This document shows, piece after piece, positions 56,400 to 64,000 of a stretch of DNA of 64,000 bases. Within the stretch, counting starts at the first letter, position 1. Each line of letters starts with the position of its first letter. The position numbers and the translations under genes were made by a program. The DNA is from Omphiscola glabra (lineage: Eukaryota > Mollusca > Gastropoda > Lymnaeidae). The notes below the pieces were generated by a model. The model had not been told where the DNA came from and did no database searches. It worked only from the letters and a program-made list of their open reading frames with translations. The stretch covers positions 14,560,760 to 14,624,759 of the forward strand of contig OZ024802.1 in assembly GCA_964017045.1 (NCBI GenBank), in the 5' to 3' direction.

Positions 56400-56660
56400 A
56401 ATGGGTCCCAGTGAACGTGATGTGCCCCCCGTGAACGCAAGGGGCCCCCTTGAACGCGCCCCCCATGTGAAAGCAGGGTCCCCCTGTGAACGCAATGAGC
56501 CCCCTTGAACGCAAGCCCCCCCCCCCATGTGAAAGCAAGCCCCCTCCCTGCGAATGCAATGGGTCGTGAACGCAATGGGCCCCCTTGAGCGCAAGGGCCC
56601 CCTGTGAACGCAAGGGCCCCCTGTGAACGCAAGGGCCCCCTGTAAACGCAAGGGGCCCCA
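56400..56660. repeat. ~19-bp degenerate minisatellite (GTGAACGCAAGGGCCCCCT)
   Basis: About 13 irregular units with variable C-runs. Open on the minus strand in three frames (GPLRSRG, AFTGGPC-like), a by-product. Confidence 0.88.
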
Positions 56661-57028
56661 GTGAGCTTAAGGAACTTCGAAAGTGGGCTTAAATAGGCGT
56701 CCTTACCGCATCATCTATTGCATCAACGGCAGTGCCGTTTTGTTGTTGTTTTTTTTCGTCTATGTGTCCTATCTTTGCTAGTGCCCAGGGTTCCCAAAGC
56801 ACTGAACCGATCCTAAAAAACAATTTACTTCAGTGTAGAAATACAGGTATCAAAATGGCACCAATAACAAAAGAAATCATAAAAGGGCATTGACAGAGGG
56901 GAAAAAAGGTAAAAAAGGGTGTTTGTGAATGAGGAAGTCATAAATTTCGCTGGAATGTTATTAATGGCTGATAATAGGCTCACTGAATGCCATTTATTTT
57001 ATGCATTTAGCTGTGTTGATAAAACTAT
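56661..57028. other. Intron sequence, nothing recognised
   Basis: No recognisable features. Confidence 0.5.
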
Positions 57029-57486
57029 GGCATTGCATCTTAACAATGTGTCCTGGCATTGCATCTTAACAATGTGTCCTGGCATTGCATCTTAACAATG
57101 TGTCCTGGCATTGCATCTTAACAATGTGTCCTGGCATTGCATCTTAACAATGTGTCCTGGCATTGCATCTTAACAATGTGTCCGGCATTGCATCTTAACA
57201 ATGTGTCCTGACATTGCATCTTAACAATGTGTCCTGGCATTGCATATTAACAATGTGTCCGGCATTGAATCTTAACAATGTGTCCTGGCATTGCATCTTA
57301 ACAATGTGTCCTGGCATTGCATCTTAACAATGTGTCCTGGCATTGAATCTTAACAATGTGTCCTGGCATTGCATCTTAACAATGTGTCCTGGCATTGCTC
57401 CAGGCATTGCATCTGAACAATAGGTCCGGGCATTGCACCTTGAAAATGTGTCCACGCATTGGGGGTTAACAATTAGTCCTGGCATT
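57029..57486. repeat. 26-bp minisatellite, ~17 copies
   Basis: Units of GGCATTGCATCTTAACAATG + TGTCCT. Very homogeneous, with a recurrent 2-bp shorter form TGTCC|GGCATT. Confidence 0.94.
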
Positions 57487-58074
57487 TCATCTTACATTTA
57501 GCCTATCGCTGTATGAGAATGATCATCACAGTGTACACCTTAAAACCCTTGTGATATACAGAGCCGAATTGCTCAAATAAACTTTTGTTTAAATAACATC
57601 CTCGCTTTAGCCTGACCGAACGGTTTGTAACACCATCTGCAGGGGAGTCAACTTATTGGTGTCATAATTTAGTGACACCTGAACCGGAAAAAACCTGAGA
57701 AGATGTTTTTTTAAAAACAACATATTTAGCGTCTAGCGTAGGAGTGAGGAGGGAGGAGTGGGGCATGGGAGGAGTAACGACGCGGTCATAAGGTAACGTA
57801 GCCCCACTACCCACCCCCTACCCTCAATACATGTTCATGTAAGACATAGAGACGAGGACGAGTTTCACATGTTAAAACTCGTGGTAAGCTTTCATTTATT
57901 TTTTTTTGCAATGTGCCTCCACCCCACACCCAATATTCTTTGATCCTCAATAGTGATGCCATATGATTATAGCGATTATAAGCAAATTCTGTTATAAGTC
58001 TCATTTAAAGCTGTTTTATCCAAGATCAGAGAAGTTGTAGTTTTGTTTTTTTAATTTAGAGCTGCATGCCCGGA
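57487..58074. other. Intron sequence, nothing recognised
   Basis: No exon-like segment seen. Confidence 0.5.
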
Positions 58075-58233
58075 GGGGGGGGGGGGCACATCCATGTATG
58101 ACACAGTACGTGGGGGTGGGAGGGGCGGAATTTATTATCAGTCTGTCTAAATTCTGTGACAAATTTGTTACGATGGGAGGAGAGGGGTAAACAAATGTTC
58201 CAAAATAGCGTGACGTCATTATGGATGGCTCCC
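58075..58233. mobile_element. MITE of the GGGCCATCCATAAATGACGTCAC type
   Basis: The right end GCGTGACGTCATTATGGATG + GCTCC is a near match to the left end of the element at 59919-60028 read in reverse. The left end GGCACATCCATGTATGACAC is decayed. CCCACCCCC/GGGGGTGGGAGGGG and ATTCTGTGACAAATTTGTTA lie inside. I recognise this as a MITE type frequent in invertebrates, superfamily uncertain. Confidence 0.55.
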
Positions 58234-59290
58234 TTTACCTGCATTCCAAAATAATTTTTTTAGGCTGTTGTCTGCGTCACATAAACAGCCGCGGGGCTGT
58301 ACCAACGTCTTCGTTTTCACCACGCCCAACTTTAAAGCGAGCGTTCTTAATAAATAATGGCTAACTTCTCGTCTGTGCGCCTACCTTTCATGTTGTTCTC
58401 TTCCGCGGTACGTCATCCCACCCACCAACACACACACCACCCCTTCCCAAACTATCCCCTCCTGGTGTCACTCGTCCAATCATAAATGCTCACACGTGTG
58501 AGAATATTTGAACGCGTTCCCCCTTTTTCAAAGATATGTTGATACTATATGTGAATGAAGTAAGCGATTTCGCTCATTTGTTTATTGCCCCCATACGTAA
58601 AGCACGCCGTGTTAAGATCATAACAAAACCCGGATATGCACCTGGAAAGTAGGAAGCGCGTCATTGTGCCGTCCATGGATTTGCATTGTTGTCATTGCTC
58701 CTATGTCTACCCTCCGTCAGTCTCACCGCCGTGTGCACTGGGCCAAACATGTACTTGTGCTGCTGGGAGCCCCGAGCCTTGGGTATTGTTCATAGTTTTC
58801 TCGTTGCAAAATATGAATCTTTAACACACACACACATTTTTTTATTACTTATTTTGTATTGAGGTAATATTCCGCAAATTAATTTGATCTTTATTAATCG
58901 TTAATTGTAAATGGAGTCAAGTCCGAATTCTCAACATTCGATTGTTAATTTCTTTTTTTTTAAATACACCGACAAACTATTGAAATTTGTGTCTCTTTGT
59001 TTCTTAGTTTTTTGTTGTTGTTATTTTTTACTGCGGCTGACTCTTGAACTTATTACAGGAAATTTGTTTGAAAGAAATGTCGTCGACGGAAAATTGATCG
59101 ACGGAAGTTTAATCGAACGGAAATTTGATCGAACGGAAGTTTGGTCGAACGGAATATTGGTCGAATTTTGTTATTTTTTTTTCATTTCACGCGATCAAAT
59201 TTTCTTAAAATTTCTTTTTGAACGCACTATATAATATAGTAAAACAAAATAATACTTATTGTATTTCCGTATTTAAATTTGAATTGTTGA
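58234..59290. other. Intron sequence
   Basis: A short repeat of (GATCGAACGGAA-like) units at 59080-59165. Otherwise AT-rich. The 62-codon frame at 58636-58824 is unassigned. Confidence 0.4.
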
Positions 59291-59620
59291 GCTTCATGAA
59301 CACAACATATGAACATGATTGCTTCATGAACACAACATATGAACATGATTGCTTCATGAACACAACACATGAACATGATTGCTTCATGAACACAACATAT
59401 GAACATGATTGCTTCATGAACACAACATATGAACATGATTGCTTCATGAACACAACATATGAACATGATTGCTTCATGAACACAACATATGAACATGATT
59501 GCTTCATGAACACAACATATGAACATGATTGCTTCATGAACACAACATATGAACATGATTGCTTCATGAACACAACATATGAACATGATTGCTTCATGAA
59601 CACAACACATGAACATGATT
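59291..59620. repeat. 30-bp minisatellite, exactly 11 copies, nearly perfect
   Basis: Eleven units of GCTTCATGAACACAACATAT + GAACATGATT. Only two units differ (CACAT for CATAT). The unit contains the palindromes TTCATGAA and CATATG. Open on both strands by periodicity. It ends 54 bp upstream of the next exon of the ETS gene. Confidence 0.97.
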
Positions 59621-59674
59621 TATATGTTTATTATTAAGGCATCGGCATTTATTTTATGTGTTTTTAAATTTCAG

Positions 59675-59737
59675 GTCTTGAATATCAAGGTACTGTATTT
59701 ACATCCCCTCAGATTGCGTCTGCCAACTCACATTCCA
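59675..59737 (+). CDS. ETV6: Yan/ETV6-like ETS repressor, linker exon 1
   Basis: A 63-bp exon, acceptor TTTTTAAATTTCAG, donor TCCA|GTGAGT, phase 1 to phase 1. It encodes GLEYQGTVFTSPQIASANSH then S, a Ser/Thr-rich linker with one T-S-P site. No domain is expected in this region of Yan/ETV6. The call rests on splice sites and an unbroken frame between the PNT and ETS exons. Confidence 0.75.
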
Positions 59738-59918
59738 GTGAGTGTTGTTGATTATAGCCATTGTTTAATAATGTACACGTAATTTACGTATTACCTTAAT
59801 TAATTAATTACAATACACGTGCCTCATAAATGTTAGTAATGTTCAACAAAAGGTTTCTTGTGTTGTGCTACAACATCAAAATTACAAATGGCTCTGCTAA
59901 ATTTGACAATCCCCGATT

Positions 59919-60028
59919 GGGCCATCCACAAATGACGTCACGCATTTTCCCCCCTATTTTTACCCCTCCCCTCTCCCCCCAGCCCCCCCCCCCCACCTGG
60001 ACGCGTGTCGTCATTTATGGATGGCCCC
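59919..60028. mobile_element. Short MITE with GGGCCATCCAC..ATGGATGGCCCC ends
   Basis: Left end GGGCCATCCACAAATGACGT + CACGC; the right end reads in reverse GGGGCCATCCATAAATGACG + ACACGC. Inside is C-rich sequence. A TSD is not obvious. It lies in the 0.5-kb intron between two linker exons. Confidence 0.7.
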
Positions 60029-60235
60029 AATGCTGATTTGACTTCTGATAGTTATTGATCAGATCAACAATCACGACATCAACAATACCGTGTATTTTTG
60101 AGTAAAGAAGATCAATTAATTTGTTCATGTCCATTCTTTAAAATAAAAAGGATTTTTTTTGGTGTTTTTTTTTTTGTTGTTGTTTTTTTGTTTTTTAAAT
60201 TGCACATACTTTTAACACTATATAATGCACTGCAG

Positions 60236-60406
60236 ATGGTTTGCTTGGACTGTCACAGCCACGTGGAATCAGCCAACAGGCATTCATCTCCATACTTCCC
60301 CAACCTCAACTTGGCAGCAACGTCAGTGGCGCCAGCAGTGCAGAGACCCTGAACAACACTCAGATCCTGAATAAAAAAGAAGACGGCATGCCACAAGGTG
60401 TCCCAA
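60236..60406 (+). CDS. ETV6: Yan/ETV6-like ETS repressor, linker exon 2
   Basis: A 171-bp exon, acceptor TAATGCACTGCAG, donor CCCAA|GTAAGT, phase 1 to phase 1. It encodes about 57 residues containing GLLGLSQPRGISQQAFISIL and GSNVSGASSAETLNNTQ, low in charge, Gln/Ser/Asn-rich. It is flexible linker between PNT and ETS domains. Ends in KKEDGMPQGVP, a small charged patch. Confidence 0.8.
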
Positions 60407-60613
60407 GTAAGTTTATTTCAGTCTCTTTCATTTGACCGCAACGAAATAGAGATCAGATTCGAAGACTATAATATCAAATAAGGATTACTTTCTTTGTACA
60501 ATGTTTGTAATGTTTCTAGTTTTATCTATTGGCTCAGTACAAGTGCCCATAATAAATAGCTACTCATAGACATTAAAGGCATCTAGGAATTTATATTAAG
60601 AATCTTATTAGAC

Positions 60614-60808
60614 CAGTGGCTCTCAGCCTTCCTATTGCCGTGACCCTATAATACAGTTCCTCATGTTGTGGTGACCCCCAAAAATAAAATATTTTCATTG
60701 CTACTTCATAAATATGAGCTTTCCGATGGTCTTAGGCGACCCCTGTGTAAAGATCGTTCGACCCCTCCCCCCTCCAAGGGGTTGCAACCCAAAGGTTGAG
60801 AACCCCTG
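60614..60808 (-). mobile_element. SPIN-like hAT MITE with perfect TSD TATTAGAC
   Basis: Starts CAGTGGCTCTCAGCCTTCCT and ends CCCAAAGGTTGAGAACCCCTG, with TGTTGTGGTGACCCCCAAAA and CCGATGGTCTTAGGCGACCC inside. It is flanked by TATTAGAC at 60606-60613 and 60809-60816. Third copy of the family in this gene, same orientation. It inserted in a 471-bp intron, making up about 40% of it. Confidence 0.93.
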
Positions 60809-60877
60809 TATTAGACATTCATTTGAGGCTGAATACCAACAGAACATAAAGGTATCAAACTTTTTTATTTTTCCTAG

Positions 60878-60940
60878 CGAGCATGTTGAGTCCTGCACCA
60901 TCAGAGAAGGGAGCATCTGATAGCGACTCATGCAATAACG
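60878..60940 (+). CDS. ETV6: Yan/ETV6-like ETS repressor, linker exon 3
   Basis: A 63-bp exon, acceptor TTTTATTTTTCCTAG, donor AACG|GTAAAT, phase 1 to phase 1. It encodes TSMLSPAPSEKGASDSDSCN then N. Contains an L-S-P site (possible MAPK target) and acidic/serine residues. The donor is less canonical at +5 (GTAAAT). Confidence 0.78.
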
Positions 60941-60946
60941 GTAAAT

Positions 60947-61102
60947 ATGGTTCATTTATATACACTTGTTAACAAATAGCTACAGTAAAATAAAAAAAAT
61001 GGTTCATTTATATACACTTGTTAACGAATAGCTACAGTAAAATAAAAAAAATGGTTCATTTATATACACTTGTTAACGAATAGCTACAGTAAAATAAAAA
61101 AA
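60947..61102. repeat. 52-bp tandem repeat, 3 copies
   Basis: Three units of ATGGTTCATTTATATACACT + TGTTAACGAATAGCTACAG + TAAAATAAAAAAA, near-identical. It starts 6 bp after the 5' splice site of the preceding exon. Confidence 0.92.
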
Positions 61103-61245
61103 ACATATTGTAAGTTATTTAAACTGTATATTATTCAAACTAGGCAATCTTAAGTTTACCAAAGAGTTTAGTTAAGCATTTCAAACATTCAAATTATGGA
61201 TTATGCTTGCATTTGACATAAAGGTAAAAATTTACATTTGTGCAG

Positions 61246-61341
61246 ATCACGGACAGTCTCCTCAAAACATTGATCTTAAAATGGATGATGACTCTATTTG
61301 TGACGTGGCCTTTGAACCATCTAACCCCAATGAAGATGGAG
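61246..61341 (+). CDS. ETV6: Yan/ETV6-like ETS repressor, linker exon 4
   Basis: A 96-bp exon, acceptor TTTACATTTGTGCAG, donor GGAG|GTAAGA, phase 1 to phase 1. It encodes about 32 residues, DHGQSPQNIDLKMDDDSICD followed by VAFEPSNPNEDG. Strongly acidic, with a Q-S-P site. It lies just N-terminal to the ETS domain, where ETV6 carries inhibitory linker sequence. Function here is not shown. Confidence 0.82.
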
Positions 61342-61674
61342 GTAAGAATCCACATAACTTTCTTCATGAACGATTTATTACTGTCAGAACTATTTTTTTC
61401 CTAAACAAAAATTGATCTGCCCAATAATTTTGTGTGAATATCATCTTTTAAAACCATTTTTATTTATTAATTCCATTATATATATTTATAACTAAATTAT
61501 TTTTTTTTAAACTTAGTTTTATGTTCTATAAATAATTATTAAATAAAAAGATGAAAAAAGTATTTATTATTTTCAGAATTTCAATTTACAGTGTCCCAGA
61601 AATGTTTATCTAAATAAATAAAAACAAACCTTTTTACTGGTTGTTGCCAGCTGCCCAAAAATACTTATTAAATC

Positions 61675-62031
61675 ATTATTAATTGAATTCCTACATGTCA
61701 GATCATTAATTGAATTCCTACATGTCAGATCATTAATTGAATTCCTACATGTCAGATCATGAATTGAATTCCTACATGTCAGATCATTAATTGAATTCCT
61801 ACATGTCAGATCAATTGAATTCCTAATTGTCAGATCATTAATTGAATTCCTACATGTCAGATCATTAATTGAATTCCTAATTGTCAGATCATTAATTGAA
61901 TTCCTAATTGTGAGATCATTAATTGAATTCCTAATTGTCAGATCATTAATTGAATTCCTAATTGTCAGATCATTAATTGAATTCCTAATTGTCAGATCAT
62001 TAATTGAATTCCTACATGTCAGATCATTTTT
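61675..62031. repeat. 27-bp minisatellite, 13 copies, in an ETS-gene intron
   Basis: Thirteen units of GATCATTAATTGAATTCCTA + CATGTCA, with a CTAATTGTCA variant. One unit is shortened. Each unit contains GAATTC. It ends 80 bp before the ETS-domain exon. Confidence 0.95.
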
Positions 62032-62111
62032 CTCCTTGGATTTACTGTTTACTTATGCACTGCTATAAACTTTAAATTAACACCCAAAAAAAAAATGTTT
62101 TCCTGACCCAG

Positions 62112-62298
62112 TGTGCCGCCTGCTGTGGGAGTTCATTTACCAGCTTCTACAGGACAAAACGTACACCGACCTCGTTTGTTGGGAGACTGTGGATGAGCTC
62201 ATGTTCAGAATCAACAACCCAACTAAGCTGGCAGAGTTCTGGGGCCAGCAGAAGAATCGCAGTAACATGACTTACGAGAAGCTCTCACGAGCACTCAG
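62112..62298 (+). CDS. ETV6: Yan/ETV6-like ETS repressor, ETS domain exon 1
   Basis: A 187-bp exon, acceptor TTTTCCTGACCCAG, donor CTCAG|GTGAGA, phase 1 to phase 2. It encodes V-C-RLLWEFIYQLLQDKTYTD, then LVCWETVDELMFRINNPTKL, AEFWGQQKNRSNMTYEKLSR and ALR. This is helices 1-3 of the ETS domain (winged helix-turn-helix binding GGAA/T). The Trp repeat, WG-x-KN and M-Y-K-SRALR recognition helix are intact, including the two DNA-contacting arginines of the RALR-Y motif. RLLW-(F/Y)-x-QLL resembles Yan/ETV6 more than PNT-containing activators. Confidence 0.97.
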
Positions 62299-62665
62299 GT
62301 GAGAACTTTCACAACACCTTTCTGTGTAACTTTCTTGGGCCACACCAAAAGTTTAAAAGTCATTTCTTGCAGTGCTTTTATGATGGTTTTAAAAGGTTTT
62401 ATTTTACACTGTATATAATTGAATCTTAAGATGGCTGTGCTGGTGTCCTGCCTTGCCACATCATTGACCATAAATTAAGTATTTTTCTTAAAATTTGAAA
62501 AAAAATTTTGTTTAATTCAACTATTAGTAATAATATATAGAATTACCTTTCTAAAACATTCTGCCTAATATGTGATCCTAATTGTTTAAAAGAGTAAAAA
62601 TACTTAGACCTAAATCAAAGGAGAAAACGGTAGCCCATAATTAATTTTTAAAAACTATTTTGCAG
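62299..62665. other. Intron between ETS exons
   Basis: AT-rich, no repeats or elements recognised. Confidence 0.8.
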
Positions 62666-62722
62666 ATATTACTACAAAATGGAAATCATCAAAAAGGTCC
62701 CTGGCAAGCGTCTCACTTATCA
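62666..62722 (+). CDS. ETV6: Yan/ETV6-like ETS repressor, ETS domain exon 2
   Basis: A 57-bp exon, acceptor ACTATTTTGCAG, donor TATCA|GTAAGT, phase 2 to phase 2. Joined to the previous exon it gives SRALRYYYKMEIIKKVPGKR followed by LTYQ. It supplies the end of the recognition helix and the wing. RALRYYYK is the canonical ETS motif and YYY-x-x-I-x-KV-G-R the Yan-like wing. Confidence 0.96.
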
Positions 62723-62849
62723 GTAAGTTCATTTGTATCATTTCATCTTTCTCAAGTTTTAAAATGTTAAAAGAACTATAAAAGAGCTTAAATTTGAAAA
62801 GATCACTTCATTTTTGTAAATAAATTATTTTATAAATTACTTTTTTCAG

Positions 62850-64000
62850 ATTTCTTCAGCACCCTACCAAAATTCGCAAGGGTCAGCGAGGAGCGAGACC
62901 TCACTCCAGCAGAGGTGTGATCTCTACAGAAGATGAAACTGCAGCCCGGCCATCAATTTCCAATGACTCTAGCACATTTGCTCCAACGTTGCGGCCGTCA
63001 TCATCGCCATCAAGCACCAAATCACCTGCAATCTCTAATGACTTTAACAATGAATGCATAAGTCCCAAGCAGCTTCAGGTTTATGATGAGTGTGAGGACC
63101 TTCAAAAAACGTGTGATCAGCCTAATGCTGGCCCATCTCCAAATTCTAACAATTGTGAACTAAGGGACAGGGAAGCTTCAGACAGAACCTCGTCAAAGGA
63201 GACACCGGTATCCTGGTCCTCGCCCATTCACCCACAATCATCCCAGGTACAGATTATTTCAGAAAACAATTCAAATTTATGTCATTATCCTTGCTCTGAG
63301 GGTGAATCACCTTGCAGGGATCAGACACCAAAGCTGTTTACACCATCGCCAATTTGTCATCAACTCAGCTTGTCCGGTGCACACTTCCCCAACAGTTACT
63401 CCCCCTACTCTTGTAATGGCCAGCTTCATGACCACTCCTTCGATGCAGACGGGCCCCCATTTCTGAATCATTATGAGGCCATGGGACAGCACAGAATGTC
63501 TGTTGGGCATGAGTTTATCAAGCGCTCATCCTCTCTATCCCCACCCTCTATCCTCCAAAAGTCCGTGCCCCCACGAAGTTTAACACCACTGCTGTCTCAA
63601 AACGAAGCACACACAAGACGTCGTCTTTCTCGACCCTACCCATTGATGTCCCCACATCAGCTCAACAGACAAGCTGATTCACCAAACAGTTTTGTCAACC
63701 CATCACGTTATTATCATCATCAAAATTCTTATCATGACAGTTTTCCACATGACCACTGCAACATTCCAGTCTGCCAACTTCAGTTCAACAATCATGTTAT
63801 GGAGCCCAAACAAGCTCATCTCCCCTCACACCCCATAAAACATGAATTATGTGAGGACGAACCTGAGGATTTGTCCATGAAGCCAGCTGATAAAGGAGAA
63901 AGCACCAAATATTGGCACAAGCAAGAATTCAGTAATGAAATTTTAAAATCAGCTATAAATAGTCCACAAGGGAGACCACTCAATGGTATCAGGGGAGGCT
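62850..64000 (+). CDS. ETV6: Yan/ETV6-like ETS repressor, C-terminal exon (runs off window)
   Basis: Acceptor TTACTTTTTTCAG, then an open frame to the window edge with no stop (383 codons plus a base). It opens with the end of the ETS domain (QFLQHPTKIRKGQRG, cf. YQFL-x-P in Yan). A Ser/Pro/His/Asn-rich disordered tail follows. I count about 16 S-P or T-P sites (e.g. KSPA, ISPK, ETPV, ESPC, YSPY, LTPL, MSPH, DSPN), potential MAP-kinase targets. ERK phosphorylation is what inactivates Yan and its relatives. IKHE (63835-63846) fits the SUMO consensus psi-K-x-E. PEDLS (63862-63876) fits the PxDLS CtBP co-repressor motif. RRRLSRP near 63617 is a basic patch. The long tail after the ETS domain is Yan-like; vertebrate ETV6 ends soon after it. 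Confidence 0.95.

Overview
The window looks like genomic DNA from an invertebrate animal. It is AT-rich and intron-rich, and packed with mini- and microsatellites and short DNA transposons. The mix of a Yan/ETV6-type ETS gene, SPIN-like hAT elements, a non-LTR retrotransposon with a YADD reverse transcriptase, and many poly-C tracts suggests a lophotrochozoan. A gastropod mollusc is my best guess, but the species is an inference and the sequence does not settle it.

One protein-coding gene can be read with confidence. It is an ETS-family transcriptional repressor of the Yan (anterior open)/ETV6 (TEL) type on the + strand. I could assemble ten exons with consistent splice sites and phases: 30500-30614, 31358-31465, 48703-48804, 59675-59737, 60236-60406, 60878-60940, 61246-61341, 62112-62298, 62666-62722 and 62850 to beyond the window end. 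They encode, in order, a short N-terminus, a SAM/Pointed (PNT) domain split over two exons by a 17.2 kb intron, a Ser/Pro-rich linker in four small exons, an ETS DNA-binding domain, and a long C-terminal tail. The tail carries about 16 S/T-P sites, a psi-K-x-E motif and a PxDLS motif. Counting from the first in-frame ATG, 702 codons lie in the window and the end is missing. A possible further upstream exon lies at 11442-11549.

Layout. 1-30 kb: upstream or 5' intronic DNA with no confident gene. It holds a LINE 3' fragment (1459-1781), a truncated LINE reverse transcriptase (3183-4645, minus) and a second copy with a tandemly amplified 3' end (12742-13612), several MITEs, and about 20 minisatellite arrays with units of 14-52 bp. 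30-32 kb: the first two confident exons, a perfect palindrome, a tRNA-derived SINE-like fragment and a 24-bp array that grew out of a dispersed repeat. 32-48 kb: the large PNT intron, with a SPIN-like insertion, hAT MITEs and a 2.45 kb 30-bp minisatellite with a 680-bp higher-order period. 49-59.6 kb: the next intron, with a pogo/Tigger-like MITE, a hAT transposase remnant inserted inside a minisatellite, and more arrays. 59.6-64 kb: the compact 3' half of the gene, with a third SPIN-like copy and a 27-bp array in small introns.

Roughly a quarter of the window is tandem repeat by my rough tally. Most long open reading frames are artefacts of arrays that lack stop codons. The transposon calls rest on terminal inverted repeats plus target-site duplications (TSDs) that I read directly. 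The most unusual observations are three SPIN-like insertions in one gene, each with a perfect 8-bp TSD; a 37-unit array carrying 30 copies of TCACGTGA; a transposon inserted into a minisatellite; and a run of six symmetric phase-1 exons. I found no evidence of a new enzymatic or defence-type system.
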